DNA from: Gemmatimonadota bacterium | GTDB taxonomy: Bacteria > Gemmatimonadota > Gemmatimonadetes > Gemmatimonadales > Gemmatimonadaceae | NCBI GenBank assembly: GCA_028287305.1 | Contig: JAQBPX010000015.1 | Location: 302,981 to 366,980, forward strand | DNA length: 64,000 bases | Reading direction: 5' to 3' | Shown: piece after piece, positions 1-8,834 of the stretch | Position numbering within the stretch: position 1 is the stretch's first letter | How the letters are laid out: each line of letters begins with the position of its first letter | The notes under the pieces: model-generated | What the model saw: the letters and a program-made list of their open reading frames with translations, nothing else | Database searches by the model: none | Told to the model about the DNA's origin: nothing | Translations under genes and position numbers: made by a program

Positions 1-1
1 C

Positions 2-151
2 CCTCCATGGACTGGAGACTTCCTGGCGCAGCTGGTGGGTCGGCTTGCACTGAGCGATCCTGATTCCCCGGCGTGGAAGGAGCCTCGCTTCATCGAGTTC
101 CTCAGGAAGCGCGATGGACGCGCTGGCGCTCACGATGGCAAGCGAGCGTAG
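2..151 (+). CDS. C-terminal fragment of an unidentified protein
   Basis: The window opens inside this reading frame. The last 49 codons read as an ordinary amphipathic, charged protein and end at TAG 149-151. Seen: a Trp/Pro-rich start (PPWTGDFLAQLVGRL) and a basic end (KRDGRAGAHDGKRA). I do not recognise the family. It is followed by a GC-rich hairpin at 175-205, consistent with a transcript end before the toxin island. It could also be a chance open frame, because only 150 bases are visible. Confidence 0.4.
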   Translation, partial: PPWTGDFLAQLVGRLALSDPDSPAWKEPRFIEFLRKRDGRAGAHDGKRA

Positions 152-174
152 CGGACGGCGAGTGACCTGAACAC

Positions 175-205
175 GAACGCGGCGTGGAAGCCTGGCTTCC
201 ACGCC
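175..205. terminator. GC-rich hairpin after the first gene
   Basis: An 11-bp stem (181-191 paired with 195-205) closes a 3-nt loop. There is no T-tract, so termination by hairpin alone is uncertain. The left arm and its flank closely match the hairpin at 6712-6748 (shared core GAACGCGGCGTGGA), so the two are copies of one element. Both lie upstream of an rhs-bearing segment. Confidence 0.5.
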
Positions 206-329
206 GTTGTGCGTGGTGACGCGGTGATTGTCTGGTAGATGTCCGGCATGCGGGAACGAGGGCATACAGGACGCGGTGATCGTGTGGGCAGCAGGCCTGC
301 GTGACGCGTCCTCCATCCCTCGAGGACCC

Positions 330-956
330 ATGTCATGCATCTCAACCAACTGTCGCGCGATGACGGCGGCACGTCTCGCACTGATCACGCTCGCCCTTTC
401 AGCGTGCGCCGCCACGCCGATGCCGAGCACCCTGGGGGTGCCGGCAGTTCCGCAGCCGACGATTCGCATGCTCTCGCCGGTCGAGGGCGCGGCGGTGCCA
501 GCCGATCGGCCGATGGTGGTCTTCCGCCTCGGCATGACGACGGACGCGCACGCGAACGAGGCGCCCTTGGACTCCGCGGACGCGACGAGCTTCCGCGCCT
601 GGGTGGACGGAGTGGACCGCACCCGCGCCTTTCGCTTCTCCGGGGAGGATGCCTGGGGTCCGCTGTTCGACCCCGTGCTGACCTCCACGTCGACGTCCGC
701 GTCCACGTCCATGTCAGTGGTCGGCGCTCACGCCGTGAGCGCGCGCCTCTGCAGCTCGCGCGGCATCTGCACCACGACGCACGCCGTGGTGCTGGTGCTC
801 CTGCCCGCGACGCTTCCCGCGCCCGCCACCAGCCCCGGCGACACCAGCACCGCGCGGGAGAACGCTGATGCGCTGGCACCGGCCACCACCCGCCCTCACT
901 CGCTGCTCGGGCTCCTGTTGCTCGGGCTCCAACGAATCCTCTGGCCGCCCTTCTGA
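330..956 (+). CDS. Sec lipoprotein upstream of the full-length Rhs
   Basis: A 208-residue secreted protein of unknown function. From ATG 330 (or the internal ATG at 360) a hydrophobic segment leads to a lipobox, LALSAC, so the product should be an outer- or inner-membrane lipoprotein. A middle part reads like a beta-sandwich (IRMLSPVEGAAV, FRAWVDGVDRTRAFRF), suggesting an Ig-like domain, and the C terminus is hydrophobic (LLGLLLLGLQRILWPPF). It ends 25 bp before the Rhs start and is probably co-transcribed. A role in Rhs export or surface display is inferred from position only. A frame extension to 228 lacks a signal peptide and is unlikely to be the true start. Confidence 0.6.
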   Translation: MSCISTNCRAMTAARLALITLALSACAATPMPSTLGVPAVPQPTIRMLSPVEGAAVPADRPMVVFRLGMTTDAHANEAPLDSADATSFRAWVDGVDRTRAFRFSGEDAWGPLFDPVLTSTSTSASTSMSVVGAHAVSARLCSSRGICTTTHAVVLVLLPATLPAPATSPGDTSTARENADALAPATTRPHSLLGLLLLGLQRILWPPF

Positions 957-981
957 GGCGGCCCCTGCTGGAGACACATCA

Positions 982-3900
982 ATGCGTTATCTGACCGATC
1001 CACACGCCGCCGCGCGCGCGCGAGCCCGCTCCCCGGGGAAGATCCTCTGGGCACTGCTGCTCGTTGTGCTTGGCTGCATCATCACGCCGGCTGCAGCCAA
1101 GGCGCAGGGCACGGCGCCCACCATCACCATCAGCCCCACGCATGGCTCGACCCTCACGTCGAGCGCACAGACGATCACCATCACCCTCTGCGACGCTGAC
1201 GACGCGCTCGTCGACACGCACGAGTTCTACTTCAACAACGTGTCCGTCAGCTACACCTGGACGGCGCTCAGTGCGATCAGCGGGTGCGTGTCCCGGGCGC
1301 AGGTGACCTTCAGCGTCACGCTGCTGCCTGGCGACAACGGAATTGCCGCATTCGTGGAGGACGCAGCCCATCATCGGACGTATGGAGGAGCCTCCTACGA
1401 CTATGACTATCCCACCGGGCATACGCCGAGCGTGACGCCGGCGGATTCCAGCGTGACGGTCATCGCTGGCAAGACGGCGTTTCTCGACTTCAAGATCGCG
1501 AACGTGGGATCGTCCTCGTACGCCTTCTACACGGTCACGGTGACGTGCGGGTCGTTCAGCGGCTGCGCGCATGCGCCGACGAACGCCAATGCCAGCACGT
1601 GGGGACCGCCGGCGACCGTCACGGCGCAGTTTGCCGCGCCCAGTACCCTGGGGGACACCGGGACCATCCGGCTGGTCGCGACCTATTCTGGCGCGAATGG
1701 CTCGATCGCGGACACGGGCTTCATTCACGTCACCACCGTGGCACCGTCGGTGGCGGTCAATGCCCAGCGCCTTCGCGCCGGGCCGACCATCGTGCGCAGC
1801 CAGTGCCTCACGATTGCCGCGGGGGATGACGCCGCGTCCGAGTGCGGGGACCTGCGGGTGGTGCATGACCTGCCTGCCACGCGCACCTACAACGCCGTTC
1901 GGACCCCCGCGCTGCTCTACAACAGCGCGCATGCGGCGCCCGCGGTCGTGCTGCCGCTGGACATCTCGACCTTCGGCACCACCGGCGCGTCGAGCATCGA
2001 CGTGACCGTGACGCTGAATGGGCAGGCGGTCACGCGGAACTTCAGCTGGGGCGGCACGTACGACGGCATCGCGCGCCAGGTGAGCTTCGTCGCGAGTGCG
2101 GGTGCGTTCGGCGTGACGCAGTCCGGGATGTATCCCGCGAGCATCACGGTGCTGGTGCACGATTCGAGTGCGACGGCCCCCACACGGACGATCGTGGACA
2201 CCGTGTCCATCGTGGACCGGCGCACGAGTCCCTTTGGACGCGGCTGGTGGCTGGATGGCGTGGAACAGCTGCTCAGCGTGGATGCCAACACCAAGCTCTG
2301 GATCGGCGGCGATGGCAGCACGCGCGTGTTCGCCAGGTCCACGGACAGCCTGTACGTGGCCACCCCTACGCTCGATCGCACGGAGCAGCTCAAGCGCACC
2401 ACCGTCGGTGGCAATCAGGTGTGGCGGCGCATGCTTCGAAACGGGGCATTCGTGGAGTTCGACTCGAACCTGCGCCACATCCGTACCGTGAGCACGCTGG
2501 GCCACGAGACGAAGCTGGCATGGAACAGCGACGGCTCGCTGGACTCGCTCAAGCTGGCGACGCCGGCGACCACAATGCCGGCGTACCACTTCACGTACGC
2601 GAGCGTGTCCGGTGCGCCGCGTCTGTCTTCTGTCACTTCACCACAGGCGGGGAGCCAGTCGCGTACCATCAGCGTGACGGCCACGGGCTATCGCATCGAT
2701 CGCCTCACCGGCCCCGATACATCGTTCGTGCGCTTCAACTACGACACGAGCGGCAAGCTCACGGCACGGATCAACCGGCTGGGGGATAGCACGAGCTACG
2801 CCTTCGATGGCGCGGGCTTCGTGAGCAGCTACACCAACTCCATGCGGAGCGACGCGGCCGTGACCACGACCCTCGCGCACGCGGCGAGTCGGGGCGTGAC
2901 GGGTGCTCCGCCCCTGATCTCGGCGTCGAGGACCGTGGTGGATGGCCCGCGGACCGACGGGGACACTGTCGCGTTCTTCCTCACGCAGTTCGGCGCTCCG
3001 GCGGAGGTATTCGCGACCGACACCGGCAGCACGACCATCGAACGGAATGACTCGCGGTTCCCGATCCTCGCGACGGCGATCGTGCAGCCGAATGGGCTCC
3101 GGACGGAGAGCTTCTACTCTGCCCGTGGACTGCCGGACAGCGTGCGCACCATCGCGCCCTTCGGTGGGGCGAATGCGGTCACGCGCTTTACGTGGCACTC
3201 AGTCTGGGACGTGGTGACACGCTCGAGTGGACCGGATAGTGCGCCGCGAGTCTTCACCTACGACACGGGGAAACCGCTGCGGCTCTCCGAGCGGTGGGAG
3301 GGCGATACTGCCTCGCACATCACCTACGGCTACGACGCCACCACGTCGCAGCTGGTCTCGCTGCGCGCCCCGGGCGCGACTGCGCCGGATTCGGTGGTGT
3401 ACGACTCCACCGGCAACTTCTACCACGGCATCAGTCCGCTAGGGTTCGTCACCGAGGCAGTCACGGACGCAATCGGCCGCAACACGCTCCTTCGGGCGCA
3501 GGTCGACACTGGCTTCACGCGGCGAAACCTGCGATACGATGCCCGAGGCTTGGTCACGAGCGACACGAGCTTTGGCGGCGCCAAGCTGCATTCCGATCTG
3601 GCGCTGAGCTCCGGCGTAGTACTCGACTCCGCGCAATTCCTGGCGGTGACGAATGCGTACGACGCCGAAGGCAACCTCACGAACGTGTATCGAGCGGGCT
3701 CCGGCACCGGTGTCGAGGCGATGACTGCCTCGACCAGCTATGACGCCCGTCATCGCAAGGTGACCGAGTCGATCGACGGCCAGAAGGACTGGACGTACGA
3801 CGTGTCCGGCAACCTGGCGCGCGAGGTCACCCTCGCCCGCGACACCATCGTAATGACCTACGATGCCCGCGGACGGATGCTCACGCGCATCGTGCCGTCC

Positions 3901-6135
3901 AAGTCGGTGGCCTCGGGCACGGCGTGCACCAGCTTCGACGACGCCACCACCTGCGCGAACCGTCACTACCGCTTCCCTTACTATGGAAGCAGCACGAGTA
4001 CGGTGACGTTTGCGGCCGACACCAACCGGTTTGCCTACGACCGGATGGGCAACGTCCTTTCGGCCAACGACTGGGCGGCGAAGGTGAAGCGCGCCTACTG
4101 GATCACGGGCGCGATCAAGGCCGACTCGAGCTTCATTCGGGTCTACAGCGACTCTGGCCTCTCGACCGACCCGTACGCCGTGCACGTGTTCGGCACGAAC
4201 CTGGAGTATGACCTGGCGGGCAGGCGCACGAAACTCGTGCACGATGTCGGCACGCTCGGGAGCGGCACGGAGCAGGACTACGCTTACAGTCCCATCACGG
4301 GCGCGATGACCGGCATTACTGATCACGCGGGCGTGGCGTACGCGTTCTTCGAGGACGCGCGCGGGCGGCTGGTGAAGCGCACGACGTCGGCCGACAGCTC
4401 GGCCGAGCGCTTCGTGTACGACGCCGATGACCGGCTCTACTTCCGGGTGGATTCATCCTCCAAGGGCGTGCTGCACACCGACACGCTTCACATGGACGGC
4501 CTCGGGCGCGTCACGAAGAGCGCGACCACCTCCCGCATCACGGGCCTCGCCCGGAGCGAGGAGCTGAGCTACAGCGGCCTGGGCGCGCTGGCGCAGTCGT
4601 ATTCCTATACGACCAACGCTGGCACCAACCCGGTCCGCGAGCAGTACCAGACCGACGCCTTTGGCAACATCATCAAGCGCATCGTCGGCGACGGCGCGAG
4701 CCAGCGCGCGTACCTCGCGTACGAGTACACGGGCGAGGAGCTGGAGCACATCGGCTTCGACAGCCTGTCGCAGGGGCAGACCTTCGACGAGGTCCGGAAT
4801 CGCTTCGACAACGCCGGCAACGTCGCCTGGGCGAGCACGCAGACCATGCAGCGGCAGAGCGGTGGGCCCGGTGCTGCACCCGTCGACTTCACCGACTACA
4901 AGGCGCGCAGCTACTACGACGGCGACAACAAGCTGCGTGTGTACGACCGGCAGAACCGCGCGGTGAGCAATGGCGCGCGCGGCACGCGCTCCGTGTTCGA
5001 GGAATATCGCTACGACGCCCTGGGCCGGCGCGTGATGACCCGCTCGCGGCGCGATAGCACGTGTACGGAAGGCACGAGCAGCTCTTGCGGCAACCTCGAC
5101 TTCGCGATCTGGGACGGGAGCCAGCTCCTGTATGAGATCCGTGAACGGGGCGGCAATGCACGGAGTGCGGCGGCAATGCGCTCGTTCAGCTCGAGCATCG
5201 ATTCATACGGCGGCAAGATCGCCTACGTACACGGCGGCGGGATCGACCAACCGCTCGGCGTCTACAAGGGCGCGTTCGCCTTCGCACCGCACGCGAGCTG
5301 GAAGGGGCAGTTCGACTTCATGACCAAGTTCCGCACCGCGGGCGACACGACGTACACCGAGTTCTCGGTGCAGGGCAGGGACGTGAACCCCTACCTCGAG
5401 CTCCGCACCTGGGGCGAGGACAGCACCTTCCTCGGCAGTCTTGTGCGCGGCAAGCGGGATGAGTCCGGACTCGTGTACATGCGCAACCGGTACTATGATC
5501 CCAAGTCGGGTCGCTTCACGCAACAGGATCCGATCGGGCTGGCGGGAGGGATGAACCTGTATGGGTTCGCTTCGGGTGATCCTGTCACGTATTCCGATCC
5601 TTTTGGTCTCTTCCCCTGTTGCGATCTGAATGCTGTCGCGAACGTGGCTGCGGGTTTCGGGGATGCGGTTTCCTTTGGCATCACGGACTGGATGCGCGAC
5701 CAAAGCGGAGACAATGCCGTGATCAATCACCACAGCACGGCATACATCGGAGGCGAGGCTGCCGAGTTTGTTGCAGAGGTAGCGCTGACCGCAGGAGCGG
5801 CAGCCCTCGAGCGGGCGGCGGGAGAGGTCAGTAGTCGTGCCGCTCGCGCCGCCGCCCGACCCATGGTCGAGGGTGTGGAAAGGGAGGCTGGCCAAGTCGT
5901 GCACCACATCAATCCCCTGGCAGGGCACCCGGGCGGAGCGAAATCCGTATTTCCGCTCCGCGGCCTACCCGCTTCGATCCATAGCGGCACCTGGAATCTC
6001 AAGGCGCTCGATGCCGCGGCTCACGGCGCTGCCCACGCTAACCTTCGGCACATGGAGGCTGGAGTGCGTGCCCTGTGGGACCAGAGCGCGATCGTTCTGC
6101 GAGGAATGCTCGATGTCGGGCGCTCGTCACCGTAG
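982..6135 (+). CDS. full-length Rhs/YD-repeat toxin with HNH-like tip
   Basis: A 1717-residue polymorphic toxin. ATG 982 follows GGAGA at a good distance and begins a signal peptide (ILWALLLVVLGCIITPAAAKAQ), so export is probably Sec-dependent. No PAAR or other type VI N-terminal domain is visible. After about 250 residues of Ig-like sandwich come the SPFGRGWWLDG entry motif, many YD repeats, and the conserved core end (DESGLVYMRNRYYD, RFTQQDPIGLAGG) near residue 1490. The variable tip of about 170 residues contains VVHHINPLAG (His1641-1642) and WNLKALDAAAHGAAH, the His/Asn pattern of HNH/EndoVII-type nucleases. Nuclease activity is inference. The probable immunity gene starts 29 bp downstream. 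Confidence 0.88.
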   Translation: MRYLTDPHAAARARARSPGKILWALLLVVLGCIITPAAAKAQGTAPTITISPTHGSTLTSSAQTITITLCDADDALVDTHEFYFNNVSVSYTWTALSAISGCVSRAQVTFSVTLLPGDNGIAAFVEDAAHHRTYGGASYDYDYPTGHTPSVTPADSSVTVIAGKTAFLDFKIANVGSSSYAFYTVTVTCGSFSGCAHAPTNANASTWGPPATVTAQFAAPSTLGDTGTIRLVATYSGANGSIADTGFIHVTTVAPSVAVNAQRLRAGPTIVRSQCLTIAAGDDAASECGDLRVVHDLPATRTYNAVRTPALLYNSAHAAPAVVLPLDISTFGTTGASSIDVTVTLNGQAVTRNFSWGGTYDGIARQVSFVASAGAFGVTQSGMYPASITVLVHDSSATAPTRTIVDTVSIVDRRTSPFGRGWWLDGVEQLLSVDANTKLWIGGDGSTRVFARSTDSLYVATPTLDRTEQLKRTTVGGNQVWRRMLRNGAFVEFDSNLRHIRTVSTLGHETKLAWNSDGSLDSLKLATPATTMPAYHFTYASVSGAPRLSSVTSPQAGSQSRTISVTATGYRIDRLTGPDTSFVRFNYDTSGKLTARINRLGDSTSYAFDGAGFVSSYTNSMRSDAAVTTTLAHAASRGVTGAPPLISASRTVVDGPRTDGDTVAFFLTQFGAPAEVFATDTGSTTIERNDSRFPILATAIVQPNGLRTESFYSARGLPDSVRTIAPFGGANAVTRFTWHSVWDVVTRSSGPDSAPRVFTYDTGKPLRLSERWEGDTASHITYGYDATTSQLVSLRAPGATAPDSVVYDSTGNFYHGISPLGFVTEAVTDAIGRNTLLRAQVDTGFTRRNLRYDARGLVTSDTSFGGAKLHSDLALSSGVVLDSAQFLAVTNAYDAEGNLTNVYRAGSGTGVEAMTASTSYDARHRKVTESIDGQKDWTYDVSGNLAREVTLARDTIVMTYDARGRMLTRIVPSKSVASGTACTSFDDATTCANRHYRFPYYGSSTSTVTFAADTNRFAYDRMGNVLSANDWAAKVKRAYWITGAIKADSSFIRVYSDSGLSTDPYAVHVFGTNLEYDLAGRRTKLVHDVGTLGSGTEQDYAYSPITGAMTGITDHAGVAYAFFEDARGRLVKRTTSADSSAERFVYDADDRLYFRVDSSSKGVLHTDTLHMDGLGRVTKSATTSRITGLARSEELSYSGLGALAQSYSYTTNAGTNPVREQYQTDAFGNIIKRIVGDGASQRAYLAYEYTGEELEHIGFDSLSQGQTFDEVRNRFDNAGNVAWASTQTMQRQSGGPGAAPVDFTDYKARSYYDGDNKLRVYDRQNRAVSNGARGTRSVFEEYRYDALGRRVMTRSRRDSTCTEGTSSSCGNLDFAIWDGSQLLYEIRERGGNARSAAAMRSFSSSIDSYGGKIAYVHGGGIDQPLGVYKGAFAFAPHASWKGQFDFMTKFRTAGDTTYTEFSVQGRDVNPYLELRTWGEDSTFLGSLVRGKRDESGLVYMRNRYYDPKSGRFTQQDPIGLAGGMNLYGFASGDPVTYSDPFGLFPCCDLNAVANVAAGFGDAVSFGITDWMRDQSGDNAVINHHSTAYIGGEAAEFVAEVALTAGAAALERAAGEVSSRAARAAARPMVEGVEREAGQVVHHINPLAGHPGGAKSVFPLRGLPASIHSGTWNLKALDAAAHGAAHANLRHMEAGVRALWDQSAIVLRGMLDVGRSSP

Positions 6136-6164
6136 ATTCAGCATCAGCAATTGGGAGAACGCAA

Positions 6165-6644
6165 ATGGGATTGCCCAGATGGATTGATAGACTCCGCCGC
6201 ACTTCCCCGAGGTCCGCAGCGAAGCGTGTCGAGGCGATCGCCGCTCGCGTCGGCCGACTCACGCGGGAAGAGGCTCGGATCGAGGCAAATGTCCTGCTGA
6301 GGGACAGAGTTCTCTTCCGGTGCGACCGACGACCAGTGGCGCCCGAAGACGTGTCGCGCGTGGACTCGCTGCCTCAACCAACGCGAGACTTGTTCGCGGA
6401 GTACGCAGTGGTGGAGACGAACAGCATGAGCTTGGCCCGTGAGGCCATAGCCCCGTATCCGAGGGGGCGCGGCTTCATACGCATCGGCGCCGACCTCGCC
6501 GACGCCCATGTTGTGGTGCAAATGGATAGTGCAGTTGTCTCCGTCGTCGACGATGCTGGTCCGAATGACTTGGACCTTGAGGACTCGCACGCATCAATCT
6601 GGCACTACTTGATCTTCGTGAGCGAGACAAGCAAGCCCATGTAG
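6165..6644 (+). CDS. candidate immunity protein for the first Rhs tip
   Basis: A 159-residue soluble protein starting at ATG 6165, preceded by GGGAGA at 6154-6159. It has no signal peptide or membrane segment, as expected for a cytoplasmic antidote to a nuclease. The N-terminal third is basic (GLPRWIDRLRRTSPRSAAKR). The C-terminal half has an alternating beta pattern (FIRIGADLADAHVVVQMD, SAVVSVVDD) ending in ASIWHYLIFVSE, a layout resembling SMI1/KNR4 (SUKH)-type immunity proteins. That resemblance is by eye only. Position directly after an Rhs tip is the main argument. Confidence 0.6.
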   Translation: MGLPRWIDRLRRTSPRSAAKRVEAIAARVGRLTREEARIEANVLLRDRVLFRCDRRPVAPEDVSRVDSLPQPTRDLFAEYAVVETNSMSLAREAIAPYPRGRGFIRIGADLADAHVVVQMDSAVVSVVDDAGPNDLDLEDSHASIWHYLIFVSETSKPM

Positions 6645-6711
6645 CACCTCGCGCAGAAGAGACCTCGAGTGGTAACTCGGAGGCAGGGGTACCTGGGTAA
6701 GCGGAAGATGC

Positions 6712-6748
6712 GAACGCGGCGTGGAGCCCTTGGCTCCACGCCGCGTTC
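6712..6748 (+). terminator. 17-bp perfect hairpin after the immunity gene
   Basis: Bases 6712-6728 pair perfectly with 6732-6748 around a 3-nt loop. The hairpin lies 67 bp after the immunity gene stop and about 35 bp before rhs homology resumes. It is a strong structure with no clear T-tract. It is a second copy of the hairpin at 175-205. Confidence 0.6.
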
Positions 6749-6908
6749 TGCGTGAGATGAGGTCGACGACGGTGGTTGCACAGCCGAACGGGTTTGGAAG
6801 AACACCTACTATTCCGCAGCGGGTCTTCCGGTCCTCGCGACGGACTCGATCGCAATTCGTACGTACGTCGACACGCTCTCCCCTGCCTGGACGGCGCACG
6901 TATGCGGC

Positions 6909-8834
6909 ATGCGCATTACGTACGATCGCGATGGGCGACGCACTTCGCTCGTGCACCCAACGACGCTGGCCGATTGCTCCAGTGCGTACAGCCAGCTGTA
7001 CACGTACGAAGGACTAACGGGCCGCCTCAGCTCTGTCACGAGCCCCAAGGGTGCGGTGTTCGGGCTGAGCTATGACGCGGCGGGGCGCCTGCTGCACGAG
7101 ACCGCTCCGGGCGCTGTCTCCCGGCGCTATCAGTACGACATCGATGACCGCCTCACCTCGCGGGCGGACAGCGCGGGAGGACAGTGGATCGGGGGCGGCA
7201 CCCTGCAGTACGATGGCCGCGACAAGGTGCTGGACGCCACGGAGCAGGGCGAGAGCATCATGGGCTATTCGGGGATGGGCTCCGTGGTGAAGATGGAGCG
7301 CTACCGTCCGAACGTCACCGACCCGTACACTGGCGAGTACCTGACGGTGGACGGCATCGGCTCCGTGATTCGCAGCACGCGTCGCGGCAGCGCGTACGAC
7401 CGCCTCACCGTGGAGGATCACGACTACCTGCCCGGCAGCGAGCAGCTGATCGGCATCACGGCCGCCTTCCCAGTGGACAGCCAGACCGTGCACGACTTTG
7501 ACAAGTCCGTGCTCGACTACGATCACGCAGGGCAGACGATCTGGACGGGACAGCAGACCTACACCCGAGCGGGTCCGGATAGCGTCATCCTCGCGAGCTA
7601 CTACCTCACGCGCCAGTACTACAACGCGGCGGGGCAGCTGGCGGCGGTGAGCCGGAGTGGCGACAAGCAGTCGCGCGCCACGCGACCGGTGTTCGAGGAG
7701 TACCGCTACGACGCCCTGGGCCGGCGCGTCCTGGTGCGCTCGCGCGGCGACAGCACTGTGAGCGACACCATCGCCCGGAGTGCAATCGAGCGCTACATCT
7801 GGGATGGCAGCAACATCCTTTACGAGAGTCGTCAGCCCGGAGGCAACCAGTACACCGGCGGTCAGCTCGAGAGCGAGACCATGGGCGACGATGGCGCCGG
7901 CGTGCACTACGGCATCGTGGGTTATATCCACGGCGGCGGGATCGACGCGCCGCTGATGCTCTACCGCAATCGCGTAATGATCGTGCCGCATGCCACCTGG
8001 CGTGGGGAGTACTACACGGGCACGGACAGTGCGGGAACGACCAGGACCCTGCAAATGGACTGGCCGGGCAATGCGCTGACGATCAGCAAGGACCCCGACA
8101 TCTGGGAGAAGTCGAAGGGCTGGGGTGGCAGCCTCATCACCGGCAAGCGCGACGAGTCCGGGTTGCTCTACATGCGGAACCGGTACTTCGATGGGAAGAC
8201 CAATCGGTTCACGCAGGAGGATCCGATTGGGCTTGCGGGGGGCATGAACTCCTACGCAGTTGGAAATGGAGATCCGGTCAACAACGGCGATCCGCTCGGT
8301 CTGTCGTGCGAACGCCAAGGAACGGATAGACTTCGCTGTGAAAATGTCGGCCCGGGTGACTTTCGCACGATGGCTGATTTCCTCGGAGGTGATGCCGGCA
8401 AAGCAGCGTATAGCGCATTCCAAGCTGCCGGCCTGACTCGATGGAGTTCGAGTACATGCCGGGGTGGCTTTAACGGCGGCCAGTGTGACCAGATCGCGGC
8501 GTCGTTGTCCGATCTGACATTGAACGCCGATTCGCGGTGTAGTTCCCTTGGCGTTGCGGCAACCCGGCGCTTCCAGCGGGGATTGTTCCACTTGCGTGAT
8601 CTGGACGGCACAACCGTGGGCTACGCCTGGAAATTCTTCTTCCGGTGGGGTCATATAGACCTTGACCCATCGATATTCGAGAACCAATCTGACGTGACAG
8701 AGGTCATCGCGCACGAGGTGCGTCATTTCCAGAATGTCTTTGCGGGTGGAGGACCCCTTGGCATCCTTCATGGGTCCGGCGATTCAGTTTACCGTCTGGG
8801 TAACTACTGCTCGGGCAAATCCATATTTCCATGA
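6909..8834 (+). CDS. orphan 5'-truncated Rhs with HExxH protease-like tip
   Basis: A 641-residue Rhs lacking the signal peptide, Ig region and most YD repeats. Rhs-like sequence continues in frame upstream of ATG 6909 (WKNTYYSAAGLPVLATD, from about 6792) up to a stop at 6753-6755, so the start is where a longer gene was cut. The core end is intact (DESGLLYMRNRYFD, RFTQEDPIGLAGG). The tip of about 180 residues has several Cys and ends with VIAHEVRHFQ (His602, Glu603, His606), a zincin HExxH motif. A metallopeptidase toxin is therefore likely. Without an export signal it is probably a silent reservoir that needs recombination with the full-length gene. The stop overlaps the next start (ATGA). 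Confidence 0.8.
   Translation: MRITYDRDGRRTSLVHPTTLADCSSAYSQLYTYEGLTGRLSSVTSPKGAVFGLSYDAAGRLLHETAPGAVSRRYQYDIDDRLTSRADSAGGQWIGGGTLQYDGRDKVLDATEQGESIMGYSGMGSVVKMERYRPNVTDPYTGEYLTVDGIGSVIRSTRRGSAYDRLTVEDHDYLPGSEQLIGITAAFPVDSQTVHDFDKSVLDYDHAGQTIWTGQQTYTRAGPDSVILASYYLTRQYYNAAGQLAAVSRSGDKQSRATRPVFEEYRYDALGRRVLVRSRGDSTVSDTIARSAIERYIWDGSNILYESRQPGGNQYTGGQLESETMGDDGAGVHYGIVGYIHGGGIDAPLMLYRNRVMIVPHATWRGEYYTGTDSAGTTRTLQMDWPGNALTISKDPDIWEKSKGWGGSLITGKRDESGLLYMRNRYFDGKTNRFTQEDPIGLAGGMNSYAVGNGDPVNNGDPLGLSCERQGTDRLRCENVGPGDFRTMADFLGGDAGKAAYSAFQAAGLTRWSSSTCRGGFNGGQCDQIAASLSDLTLNADSRCSSLGVAATRRFQRGLFHLRDLDGTTVGYAWKFFFRWGHIDLDPSIFENQSDVTEVIAHEVRHFQNVFAGGGPLGILHGSGDSVYRLGNYCSGKSIFP

Noticed and set aside
979..2589. 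A 536-codon minus-strand frame
   Set aside because: Lies opposite the signal peptide and Ig region of the full-length Rhs; His/Arg-rich with no motif.
6753..6908. Treating the rhs-like sequence upstream of ATG 6909 as part of the coding region
   Set aside because: No start codon lies between the stop at 6753 and 6909. It shows truncation rather than expression.
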